The notes under the pieces: generated by a model
What the model saw: the letters and a program-made list of their open reading frames with translations, nothing else
What the model was told of the DNA's origin: nothing
Databases searched by the model: none
Source: Thalassia testudinum
Lineage: Eukaryota > Streptophyta > Magnoliopsida > Alismatales > Hydrocharitaceae
Assembly: GCA_037157565.1 (NCBI GenBank)
Contig: JAZHRO010000022.1
Location: 3,286,001 to 3,350,000 of the forward strand
Direction of reading: 5' to 3'
Length of the DNA: 64,000 bases
Part shown: piece after piece, positions 34,349-44,651 of the stretch
Numbering within the stretch: the stretch's first letter is position 1
Layout: every line of letters starts with the position of its first letter
Translations under genes and position numbers: made by a program

Positions 34349-37018
34349 TGATGAGAGCCTCATCATAAGCCATAACTAGCTCATTTTGACCCAATAAATA
34401 AGATAAATGCTCCTGCATAACCTAGAAGAAGGCTTAACTGAAGGAACAAGTGCTCTAAGAAGAAAACATGAAATAAAGGTTAAAACTGTAATTTTACCAT
34501 TGCAGTACATGAACGGGATTTCTCAGAGGCAAAACATAGGTCAAATGGTCTAAATAAGATAAAAAGTGGGTTGAGTCAATCAGAAATGGGTTTATGTGCA
34601 ATCTAGGAATTAAATGACACTTGGTAACCCTAAAACAGACCTGCTTAAATTAACAAGGTTCCGATCAGGATGCAAATCAAGTAAACCCTCTAAAAATCAT
34701 GGAAAAACATCCTCTATGGTTTGGAACATTTAATTTGGCCTTTGGAACCCAGTTTGACCTAGATTAGGGTCCTAACTATTCAACTAACCTAATTTGGGTT
34801 TTTACGCAAAATATCCAGTCAAACGAGGTCAAACCTAAAATCCAACTTACCATTGGATTCCTTAGGTCAAAATTAGATTTGTACCAAAATTTGGACCTAA
34901 GGGGAGGTCATCTTGAAATACTTTGCAATTAGTACACCCAAATCACAAATTGGTCCCTATCTTTTGAATATCTTTGCAGAGAGCCCCCTAAGTTCCTCTC
35001 CACCTTTGCAATCAGGTCCTTACGCCATTGTTAGGGCAGAACCAAGCTCCGACGAGGTTTAGAGAGGGGTTACTCTCTGATTCCTCAAAGATTCTCTCCC
35101 AGAAATGGAAGGGAGATTCTCTGAGGAATTCCCTTCCATTTAAGGCCGATCACAACCTCTGGTGTGAACCCAATCTCTTGTGCGAACGCACGAGAGATTC
35201 GGGTATCTTAACCTCTTTCCATCTCCGACGACCGACCTCAGACGATTGCGTGCCCTCCACGCCCTGAACAACCGGCCCAGTGCCTATAAAAGAGACTACA
35301 CCTCCGGCCGATCAATTTCAGCTTGATTTGGCCGAGTTTCCACCTCCAATTCATCTCCTCCTGCCCGGCCAAAGTTCCCAGCAAGCTCCGGCGAGCCCCC
35401 CTCCCCTCCCTCTTCGCTCTGCCACAAAACGAGTGGCAAAGTCATCTTCCTGACTCTCCTCCGCGTCGCGTAGTACCCGCGCACGCCGCCTCAGCCCCAT
35501 CGTCGCCATCGTTCTCCCCCACTGGGCAGCGTCTTCTCCGGCGATAGCAGGTACAGCTGTCCGCCCTCCGTCCTCCTTCGTCCCTACAATTAGGTTAGAA
35601 CTATTCCCCGTAGTCCCCTCTCTTTTCCTCTTGTTATCTCATCTAATCGACCCTCGACCGACGCCGACCACCCTCATCTTCCACATCACCGACCGACCTC
35701 CGGTGAGCCGCTCCCACCATTCCGTCCCTCCACACGGCTCGCCAACCATCTCGTAAGCTCCGCCTCACCACCAGGAACACATTCCACCCCTCCACTGCCA
35801 CTTTGCACCTCCGTAGTAGTCCCCCGAACAACCACACACTTCCGGCCACAGGTTGACCTAGGCACGCACGCCTAGGCCGACCTGCAGCCTGCAGCACCGT
35901 CCACTGCCTTCGCCGTGCCACAGCGAAGGTGTCCAGCTAGTCTGATTGGGCCAATAGGCCGTGTTTATGTCTGATAGTGTCGACGCTCCTGCCACCATGG
36001 ACGACATTTGAAGAAGCTCCAACGCAGCTCCAGGCGCCAGGGCTCCCAGGCTGCAGGCGCAGCAGGTTCATGCGAGTGTTGTGAAGTGCTTCGAGTCCAG
36101 CCAGGGGCGCTGAGAAGTCAGCACCTGTGGGGATGGCACGCAAGTCTGCGGGCTCACGCGAAATCAGGGCAGAACCTTTAGTCCCACATCGTGGAGAGAC
36201 GAGGCGCCGCTGCGCCATAAATTGAATTTGTGATATTGCCTTAACGCCTCCGAAAGCACAGGGGTGAGGTCCCTCACTTGCCCTCATGCCCGCCTCGTCC
36301 GCGGTTTCATCTCGCGGATCTGGAGGGATCCGACCCGACCTAAACGTGCGCACTCCTCGCGCATCACACCACCTGCAGGTGCGCCTGGTCCCAGGTACGA
36401 TCCGACCCGAATATCCGTGTGGCTCTGGGAGAGCGTCCCTGAGTGAATTGCTGAGAGAGAGAGAGATGCGCGGGTAGAGGGAAGAGGGGTAGGTTTTGCT
36501 CTGTGCAGGTAGACTGAGCGTCTAGAGACTTAGTCGCAAGGAGAAGAGAAGAAGCACTTGCAGGAAAGAGAAGGAAGAAGGAAGGCAAGGCAAAGAAGAG
36601 AAGGTAAGAGGAAAGAAGCCTTCGCAAGACAAGAAGCAAAGCAGAAAGTAAGAAGAGAAAGAAGAAAGAAAGCAAAGATAGAAGACGAAGAAGAAAAAGA
36701 GACTGCAGAAGAAGAAGAATAATCAAAAGAAAAGGGAAAATACTTTTAAGACGTCTGATTACAAGATCAGACGTCCAATTTCATTTCTTTTGTCATAGTT
36801 ACCTTTAATGGCATACACTCATATTTGAATTAACATTTTGAGTAAATTAGAGTGTTCAATTACATTTTGATTAGTAGTAAATTCCATTTGCTCCCTGTGT
36901 TCGACCTCGAATACTCCGATTTTCGAGTAATAAAATTCTCTATTTGTTTGAACATTTTGTCAGCTATACTACAACGTGACATATTCTCTTTTAAAACCCG
37001 CACAAAATCGTGAGAACA
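34349..37018 (+). repeat. 5' LTR of element C
   Basis: Starts TGATGAGAGCCTCATCATAAG, itself a near-palindromic end, and ends ATCGTGAGAACA; 2670 bases. It has TATAAAAG at 35285-35292, the GGGGTGAGGTCCC box near 36261, an AG-rich stretch (36530-36720) and a GACGTCTGAT hairpin (36750-36775). Confidence 0.92.
36750..36775 (+). repeat. Perfect 10-bp hairpin in alpha copy C
   Basis: GACGTCTGAT, loop TACAAG, ATCAGACGTC. The left flank TTTTAA is also found next to the AGACGTCT modules of the Tekay-type LTRs (6739, 7631). Confidence 0.85.
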
Positions 37019-37021
37019 TTT

Positions 37022-37039
37022 TGGCACCGTTGCCGGGGA
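37022..37039 (+). other. Primer binding site of C (tRNA-Asp type)
   Basis: TGGCACCGTTGCCGGGGA lies three bases after the 5' LTR. It is one base from the family form expected for tRNA-Asp priming in Athila/Tat elements. Confidence 0.85.
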
Positions 37040-38187
37040 GCAACGCGCAATTTACCACTAGTCTCTACATTCGTTTTTATCATATTGAACACTAACTTGC
37101 CCTACTTTGCTTTGTTTTGATCTTGCAGGTATTTCACGAGAAGATTCCTCCTGCAAGGCAACCACTCCAGGGCAGGTAATTTCTTTTCTTCCTTAAATTA
37201 TCCCCTAATCCTGAAAAGACAAAAGGAAGAAAATAAATTTAGGAAGCAATTGCCTTCTTTATATAGTAATCACCATCTTTAAGGCAAACATTTCCTAATT
37301 TTGCGAAAATTTTTTTAATCCTTCTTGAAGTTGGAGTGAATTTTTAGATTCCATCCCACAAATTCATGTGCCTAATAAAAATAACGCGTAATCTCTGTGG
37401 ACAACACATTTCTTGCTTTTAAAGTCCAAAGAGAGCCTTTTCAAAAAGAAAAAGAGGATTGAAAATAGAACCAAATTAGGGTTTCTACAGTAGGATCTTG
37501 GAGTGTTAGTCACACATGCCTGCATAAAAGGAAATAAACCCTCCCGCATCAGTGTGCTACCCAAGACCTTGATTGAAGAAAGCTAAACAAGACAAACCCT
37601 AAGAACAAAAATAAGCTCTAAAATCACTTGAATCTTAAAATTTTTGGACCTAATAACCTGGGAGTCAAATCAGGGTGATCTCTAGGCTTTAAACCTAGAA
37701 TCATTCTGCCATCTATAGGACAGGTCAGGTGAAGTTGACCCCTTGGGTCAACCAACCTCTAAATTAGGTCACAATATCAAAACATCTAAAGTTCAAGTGA
37801 GAACCCTAAAGCACCTTTGAAATAAAAGTGGTAGACTTAAGAGGTCAAGGTCCCTATTCTGGTCTACCTGGAATCTCAGTGACAAGAGAGGTCGGGTGGG
37901 GGAAACCCTGTAACCCGTAGGGACGCTCTACCGTGTAGGGGTCTTTGCGAGACTCTCCTTCTCTGGCTGCCCAGGTAATTCTCAGGTGGATGATTTTCTG
38001 ATCCAGGGGTCCATCTGCCCCGAACCTCCATAGTCATCTAAACATCTTCAGGTGTCTTGATTGGGTCAGAAACGTCTCCGGTCCCTCATCTTTTCTCTTT
38101 AGAGCACACACACACATTTTCAGTGGGACTCGTTATTCAGATCTGATCGCTTCATAACACATCTTGATTCCAACTTGATTCTACATC
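37040..38187 (+). other. Untranslated leader of element C
   Basis: No ORF and no resemblance to gag. It contains an AT-rich stretch and a GAAACCCTGTAACCC-GTAGGGACGCTC segment near 37902-37932. Nothing else could be assigned. Confidence 0.6.
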
Positions 38188-39510
38188 TTGACTCCACCAC
38201 CTGATCCAAATATGCAGCCAAACCACCTAGGACTACCATTCAAGAAACCTGAATATCAGAGATCCATGAGAGATAAAATGATTGAGGATGCCATGAAATT
38301 CTATGAAAATGAAGAAACCTCAACAACAGGAGGAAACATTCAGGTTGATGTCCCAACAACCACAACCTTTGTCATAACTTGTGCCCAAGTACTATTAGCA
38401 GAAGCCAACAAAGGATCAACCCGTGACTTGCTCATTACTGCATACATTGAGATAGAAAAATTGCACAATAGTGAATACCTTCAATGTATGACAAATCCTC
38501 GACTTTGGAAGCAACACCAAGATAATCTTGAAAAATGGGAAGAGATAATGAGACTAGTAAAACAAGTTATTGATCAGAAATACCTGTGTATACCAAAAGA
38601 AGAGGAACTATCTTGGGACAACATCGAGGATCAATCTGATCTCGGGTTTGAGGCACAAAATGGTTGTGGATTCCCAACCCAGATAGAGTACAATGTGCCT
38701 GATATTGAAGAAGGTTGGGAAGTTTCAAATGCAGGAAAATACAATTTTGAGCCCATTTTAGAATCCCAAAACTCCTGCAAGTATGAGAGTAGAACTGAAT
38801 CTCTCGAAGGTATAAATTTCGTCCCTTATTCTGATAAGGTGACCCTCGAAGGTTATTCAGATCTAGATTCTAGTAATTCAACCCACATCCTAAGCCTAGA
38901 ACCTAGATCTGAAACATATTTTGAAGATTTCAAGGCCCCAGATGAAGATGATCAATCTTTTAATGAAGAATATGATTTCGGGCCTCGATTTGATGAATAT
39001 CCCTCACCAACATCCTCAGAGGAACGAATCGATTTTTCGGAAGTCATGCCAATCTACGACACAGAAATCGAGGAGTTGGACAAGCAGGGTTTCAATTGGG
39101 TCTGCCCTACTAGCTTAGAATCTGAGCCTCTACCAGATAAGGATACCCTTTTAAGCTCAGAATTAACATTTAGGCTAGATCTCAGTCAGGCTGCTGAATA
39201 TACAACATATGATTTATTCTATGGTGGAACTCATGATCTGGAATCTCATTCAAACTTTGATTTTCGCAAACTCTTCGACGATCTCGAATCTGACCATAAC
39301 ATCGGAGAAAATCTGCCTCCTGATTATAACATGTCAATCTTATTTGAAGCCACCTGCTCCACATATACAGAATCAATCAAAACCCGTTCCCCACCCCGAC
39401 CCGCAACCGGACTCAATTTCTATTCCGATTCACCTCTCACTGAGCCGTTTGCAGATGATTCAAATCCATATCTAGACCGGGTATCGGGTACTGATCAGAC
39501 CACAAATTAG
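38188..39510 (+). CDS. Unfamiliar 440-codon ORF of element C
   Basis: The longest intact ORF in the window. The product starts MTPPPDPNMQP. An N-terminal part of about 150 residues is mixed and probably helical (around LLAEANKGSTRDLLITAYI and KWEEIMRLVKQVIDQKYL). From about residue 150 to the end it is strongly acidic and rich in Ser, Asp, Glu, Tyr and Pro, with recurring short phrases such as LESEP, LESQN and YSD. I see no zinc knuckle, capsid-type block, protease, RT or integrase motif, signal peptide or membrane segment. After a TAG (39508-39510) the same frame stays open to 39840 with similar composition, so the original protein may have been about 550 residues. It sits where gag-pol ends in element B. 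It could be a highly diverged gag, an env-position protein or a captured host gene; the sequence does not decide. Confidence 0.6.
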   Translation: MTPPPDPNMQPNHLGLPFKKPEYQRSMRDKMIEDAMKFYENEETSTTGGNIQVDVPTTTTFVITCAQVLLAEANKGSTRDLLITAYIEIEKLHNSEYLQCMTNPRLWKQHQDNLEKWEEIMRLVKQVIDQKYLCIPKEEELSWDNIEDQSDLGFEAQNGCGFPTQIEYNVPDIEEGWEVSNAGKYNFEPILESQNSCKYESRTESLEGINFVPYSDKVTLEGYSDLDSSNSTHILSLEPRSETYFEDFKAPDEDDQSFNEEYDFGPRFDEYPSPTSSEERIDFSEVMPIYDTEIEELDKQGFNWVCPTSLESEPLPDKDTLLSSELTFRLDLSQAAEYTTYDLFYGGTHDLESHSNFDFRKLFDDLESDHNIGENLPPDYNMSILFEATCSTYTESIKTRSPPRPATGLNFYSDSPLTEPFADDSNPYLDRVSGTDQTTN

Positions 39511-39840
39511 GAGCCTCCATCCTTTGATCACCCCTGTAGGGATTCCACACCTTACATGGATAATTTTTCGGAACCCTACTTTGACCAGGCTGATTCGACT
39601 CAGCCTGAACCCGAGTTTTCACTTCCATATCCATCAGAACTTCACTGCATATGGTGGGTTCTGCATCTGCTGATCTACATCTATCAACCCACCAGACTTA
39701 TTGGGTTTGGGCTGCATCATCAGCCTACTGATCTTAACAAGCACCTGGTTGGACCAACCAGGCTCTTAATTAAGGTGCTTGTTTTCCAAAATTCCATTGA
39801 TGTGACCACTCCCTCTCCACTCCATTTTCCGCTCGGCTGA
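39511..39840 (+). pseudogene. In-frame extension of the element C ORF after a TAG
   Basis: 109 codons follow in the same frame, beginning EPPSFDHPCRDSTPYMDN and keeping the acidic, Pro-rich style for about 45 residues before turning hydrophobic (HLLIYIYQPTRLIGF). The terminal TGA at 39838-39840 falls inside a phrase (GCTGAAGGCA) shared with element B's post-pol region, which suggests this was the original coding end. It could be readthrough coding sequence or just the 3' part of an ORF cut by one mutation. Confidence 0.5.
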
Positions 39841-39861
39841 AGGCATTAAATTTAGCGCTTA

Positions 39862-39877
39862 ACGGGAGGCAACCCGT
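39862..39877 (+). promoter_or_regulatory. Post-ORF hairpin with GGGAGGCAACCC
   Basis: ACGGG and CCCGT flank AGGCAA, downstream of TTTAGCGCTT. A GCGCTT...GGGAGGCAACCC motif after the coding region is recurrent in plant Athila/Tat-related elements, which ties C to that lineage. Confidence 0.65.
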
Positions 39878-41386
39878 CATTCCCAAAAACAGAGACCCGT
39901 CTAATTATCCGTACGTACTCCACGTCTATTGCACCTTGAGTTCAGCCTTAGACAGTTGATCCCACCTCTGGTACACGTATCAGAGCTTGAAATCGTTCTC
40001 ATCAGTCATTTTCGACGCATTCACCCACTCGATATACCCTGTTCTAAGCCACTGACCTCAACACTAATTCACACCCTATGTTTACAATGAGGACATTGCA
40101 CAACTTAGGCATGGGGGGTGATAAAGTGCATACATATAGAACCAAGAAAAAATCAGAAGGATTCTCACAAAAAATTTGCATATGTCAAAAACACAAAAAA
40201 AAATTGAAAAACTATGAAAAAGAACAAAAAAATGGGGGGAGGGAGGAAATTTTGTGAGCCACATATTCATAAGGAGAAAAAGAGCAAAAATGAAGAAAGG
40301 AGCATGAAATGAGAAAGAAAAAAGAAATAGTCATTAGTAAAAGAGTAAGGAATTAACTGAAGTTCTAGACCAGATCAAGAAAAGAAATAAAAGAAAAAGT
40401 GCTAAGGAGACACAACAAGAGATTAGAGGGAACGCTGGTCTTAGGCCTCTTGGGCTAGATTTGTTAGCTTAAAAATTCACGTATCCGCTAAAATCTGGAT
40501 AATCCTCAAGAGGTTGAGGAAAATGTGAAGCTTAAGTATTAGGTCTAAGGCTTAGAAAGTATTCGGCCTCATTAACTGACTTTCGATTTGCGGGATTCGG
40601 TAACCTAAGCACCCCAAATTCACACACAGTTTGGTTCAGTGAGCATAAACATCCAAATCACGCGAAAAGCGTTTAATGTTCTAAAAAAGTCACCTAGATT
40701 AGGAGCGGCCAATCAACACAAATTGATTTGGACGAGTTCCCGGCGTGGAGAGGCGGGAAATTCCCCTCGAAGATGCGTAACAACATATCGTCTCCTCGGT
40801 GCTTGTCTCTTAGGATATTTAAATATCCTACTGGGGGCATGTAAGCACTCTGCTGGTTCAGATACCATGGGCGGCATTATCACGAAATGTCGATCGCTAG
40901 GGTCTGAATTCGGCCACGGAACGCCATGGGCGGGATTATCTCGAAATCTCGAAAGCCAGGGACCCTTGAGGATTGATGATGGGGACGAGGAATCCGATAC
41001 AGACCGTGTTGAGAAGCTAATCCGAAGCTAGAAATAAAAAGAAAAGAGAGAGAAAAGCTCTCCAAACAAATAAATCCTCTATCTCTCTCTCTTACAAAAA
41101 AACTCACTGCAAACTGAACTTAGGCTAAAAATGTCTCAAGCACGGGTGCTTTAATCGCGGAGTCCAACAAACCCTAGGTTAGTTTCTGTGGGCCGTAGAA
41201 ACCTTTGCGGAGGACTGAGGCTAAAGAGGAATAGGTCCAGATTTTGGTTGGTACTTGAGTACCTCTAGGCCTATTATTGGCATTCTGACATAATCACAAA
41301 AGAAGCACTTATCATAACTGAGGACACTCTGGGTCTAGAACGGAAGTTAAAACCTTGAAATTTTGCTAAGGGACTAACAAAAGCTA
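39878..41386 (+). other. 3' non-coding region of element C
   Basis: It holds an internal polypurine run GCATGGGGGGTG directly followed by ATAAAGTGC (40109-40128), a long A-rich purine stretch (40135-40400), and a diverged 40-bp direct repeat starting CCATGGGCGG (40865-40904 and 40924-40965). No coding region is supported. Confidence 0.65.
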
Positions 41387-41398
41387 GGCATGGGGGTA
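41387..41398 (+). other. Polypurine tract of element C
   Basis: GGCATGGGGGTA ends at the start of the 3' LTR (41399). Confidence 0.85.
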
Positions 41399-43591
41399 TG
41401 ATGAGAGCCTCATCATAAGCCATAACTAGCTCATTTTGACCCAATAAATAAGATAAAAGCTCCTGCATAACCTAGAAGAAGGCTTAACTGAAGGAACAAG
41501 TGCTCTAAGAAGAAAACATGAAATAAAGGTTAAAACTGTAATTTTACCATTGCAGTACATGAACGAGATTTCTCAGAGGTAAAACATAGGTCAAATGGTC
41601 TAAATAAGACAAAAAGTGGGTTGAGTCAATCAGAAATGGGTTTATGTGCAATCTAGGAATTAAATAACACTTGGTAACCCTAAAACAGATCTGCTTAAAT
41701 TAACAAGGTTCCGGTTAGGATGAAAATCAAGTAAACCCTCTAAAAATCATGGAAAAACATCCTCTAGGGTTTGGAACATTTAATTTGACCTTCGGAATCC
41801 AGTTTGACCTAGATTAGGGTCCTAGTTATTCAATTAACCTAATTTGGGTTTTTACGCAAAATGTCTAGTCAAACGAGGTCAAACCTAAAATACAACTTCA
41901 CCATTGGATTCCTTAGGTCAAAATTAGGTTTGTACCAAAATTTGGACCTAAGGGGAGGTCATCATGACCTACTTTGCAATTTAGTACACCCAAATCACAA
42001 ATTGGTCCCTATCTTTTGAATATCTTTGCAGAGAGCCCCCTAAGTTCCTCGCCACCTTTGCAATCAGGTCCTGCCGCCATTGTTAGGGCAGAACCAAGCT
42101 CCAGTGAGGTTTAGAGAGGGATTACTCTCTGATTCCTCAAAGATTCTCTCCTAGAAATGGAAGGGAGATTCTCTGAGGAATTCCCTTCCATTTAAGGCCG
42201 ATCACAACCTCTGGTGTGAACCCAATTTCTCGTGCGAACGCACGAGAGATTCGGGTATCTTAACCTCTTTCCATCTCCGGCGACCGACCTCAGACGATTG
42301 CGTGCCCTCCACGCCCTGAACGACCGGCCCAGTGCCTATAAAAGAGACTACACCTCCGGTCGATCAATTTCAGCTTGATTTGGCCGAGTTTCCACCTCCA
42401 ATTCATCTCCTCCTGCCTGGCCAAAGTTCCCAGCAAGCTCCGACGACCCCCCTCCCTCCCTCTTCGCTCTGCCACAAAACGAGTGGCAAAGTCATCTTCC
42501 TGACTCTCCTCTGCGTCGCGCAGTACCCGCGCACGCCGCCTCAGCCCCATCGTCGTCGCCGTTCTCCCCCACTGGACAGCGTCTTCTTCGGCGCCAGCAG
42601 GTACAGCTGTCCGCCCTCCGTCCTCCTTCGTCCGTACAATTAGGTTAGAACTATTCCCCGTAGTCCCCTCTCTCTTTTCCCCCTGTTATCTCATCTAATC
42701 GACCCTCGACCGACGCCGACCACCCTCATCTTCCACATCACTGACCGACCTCCGGCGAGTCGCTCCCACCATTCCGTCCCTCCACATTGCTCGCCAACCA
42801 TCTCGTAAGCTCCGCCTCACCACCAGGAACACATTCCACCGCTCCACTGCCACTCCGCACCTCCGCAGTAGTCCCCCGAACAACACCACACTTCCGCCAT
42901 AGGTTGACCTAGGCACGAACGCCTAGGCCGACCTGCGGCCTGCAGCACCATCCACCGCCTTTGCCGTGCCACGGCGAAGGTGTCCAGCTAGTCTGATTGG
43001 GCCAATAGGCCATGTTTATGTCTGACAGTGTCGACGCTCTTGCTGCCATGGACGACATTTGAAGAAGCTCCAACGCAGCTCCATGCGCCAGGGCTCCCAG
43101 GCTGCAGGCGCAGCAGGTTCACGCGAGTGTTACGAAGTGCTTCGAGTCCAGCCAGGGGTGCTGAGAAGCCAACAGCTGTGGGGATGGCACGCAAGTCTGC
43201 GGGCGCACGCAAAATCAGGGCAGAACCTTTAGTCCCACGTCGTGGAGAGATGAGGCGCCGCTGCGCCATAAATTGAATTTGTGATATTGCCTTAACGCCT
43301 CCGAAAGCACAAGGGTGAGGTCCCTCACTTGCCCTCACGCCCGCCTCGTCCGCGGTTTCATCTCGCGGATCTGGCGGGATCCGACCCGACCTAAACATGA
43401 GCACTCCTCGCACATCACACCACCTGCAGGTGCTCCTGGTCCCAGGTACGATCCGATCCGAATATTCGTGTGGCTCTGGGAGAGCATCCCTGAGTGAATT
43501 GCTGAGAGAGAGAGACGCGCGGGTAGAGGGAAGAGGGGTAGGTTTTGCTCTATGCAGGCAGACTGAGCGTCGAGAGACTTAGCCACAAGGA
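41399..43591 (+). repeat. 3' LTR of element C, truncated
   Basis: It matches the 5' LTR from TGATGAGAGCC to the phrase ACTTAG(C/T)C(A/G)CAAGGA, then stops. About 480 bases of LTR (the part after 36546 in the 5' copy) are missing. The sequence changes without transition to a minus-strand copia gag at 43592. Confidence 0.9.
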
Positions 43592-44596
43592 TCTCGTTGG
43601 TCTTCTCCTCCTTGGTCTACTCCTTGGTCCTCCCAATTCGAGTTGACTAGCCTTGAGCTTGTAGGTCCAGTCCTTCGTGTTGTAGTTATCCCTGAAACCT
43701 ACAAAACAAGATTCCGATTCTTTTTTTGGTATCCAAGTGGGCTTAGATCCGAATCTGTTAGTGGGTCTCCTTGATGGAGATCCTTTCTCAACCTTAGGGT
43801 TATATAGGTTATCTATCCTATTTATCAATTTATTTGATTTCTCCCTAAGACATGCAATTTCTTTTTCTATAGTATGCATCTTAGTTTTTAAATCACAGAT
43901 TTCTAACTTTAAACTATCATTTTCCTCAATCAATTTATTATTTTCATTGATGAGATTATGATTTTCTAATAATAGGTTATCAATTTTAGGACTAGCTTCT
44001 ATGTCCTTAAGTTGTTTTTCTAACCTATCATTTTCATTTTTAAGAAAACTAAGGTTCTTTTTAATGTTTTTGTTTTCTATTCTTAATGATTTACTAACAT
44101 CAAATAATTCATTAAAAGCTTCTTGTAAATCGAAATTTACCTCGTTGTCGGAGTCGCTTCCGCTTTCGCTGTCGCTATTGCTTCCTCTGGCCATGAAACC
44201 AAAGCAAGCGGTTTCTTCTTCTTTTCTTCTTCTTCTTCCTCCGAGCTCATCTCTTCATGAGTCTCTTCTAACTTCCTCCATATCACGTGGGTGGTAGTGC
44301 ACTCTTGGATTTGCTCGAACTCTTTCGGACTCAACGTGCAATACAGGGCATTCATTGCCTTGGCGTTGAGTGAAAGCTCTCGAATCTGCAGCTGCAAGTA
44401 GCCTCTTTGGAGTCGCTTCGGGATCTCGTATGGGGTTTCGCAACATCCCCATATCTCGAACTCAGTGGAACTCAGTGGCTTGGAGCCACGTCTTCATCCT
44501 CAACTTCCAATATCCGAAGTCCCTCCCATCAAAGAACGGCGGATGAGTCATAGATTGGCCCTCGGAAATCCTACACGCGGAACTGCTCCCCTCCAT
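43592..44596 (-). pseudogene. gag of a SIRE-like Ty1/copia element (truncated, broken)
   Basis: Minus-strand translation begins MEGSSSA and then PPFFDGRDFGYWKLRMKTWL, the N-terminal copia gag block, then ALYCTLSPKEFEQIQ and IWRKLEETHE of the UBN2-type gag domain. A long predicted coiled coil follows (44130-43800; Leu, Asn, Glu and Lys heptads such as NLLLENHNLINENNKLIEEN). A TGA after ATEFH and frame changes near 44450 and 44150 break it. The coiled-coil part is one open frame of about 200 codons that reads 14 codons past the junction into C's LTR. Protease and everything downstream are missing. The coiled-coil gag fits the SIRE/Maximus lineage. Confidence 0.8.
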
Positions 44597-44637
44597 GATC
44601 TTCCTGCCGGGTTGTTACGTCGAAATAGCAAGAACCT

Positions 44638-44649
44638 GCTCTGATACCA
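44638..44649 (-). other. Primer binding site of the SIRE-like element (tRNA-iMet)
   Basis: On the minus strand TGGTATCAGAGC begins two bases after the LTR end (44652). Confidence 0.92.
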
Positions 44650-44651
44650 AT

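Larger units (their letters stand above)
34349..43591 (+). mobile_element. Element C: non-autonomous alpha-family LTR element
   Basis: The only alpha copy here with two LTRs and an internal region. The 5' LTR is complete (34349-37018), followed by a tRNA-Asp type primer site, one long ORF of unknown nature, a post-ORF region like that of Athila-type element B, a polypurine tract and a truncated 3' LTR. The internal 4.4 kb has no gag, protease, RT or integrase. The LTRs look about 95-96% identical over their first 550 bases by eye, so it is among the younger insertions. It is inserted in E; the right TSD was lost in the deletion at 43591. Confidence 0.85.

Noticed and set aside
36364..36726. 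Leucine-rich 120-codon minus-strand ORF resembling a membrane protein
   Set aside because: It is the complement of an AG-rich purine stretch in C's LTR; the hydrophobicity comes from low complexity.
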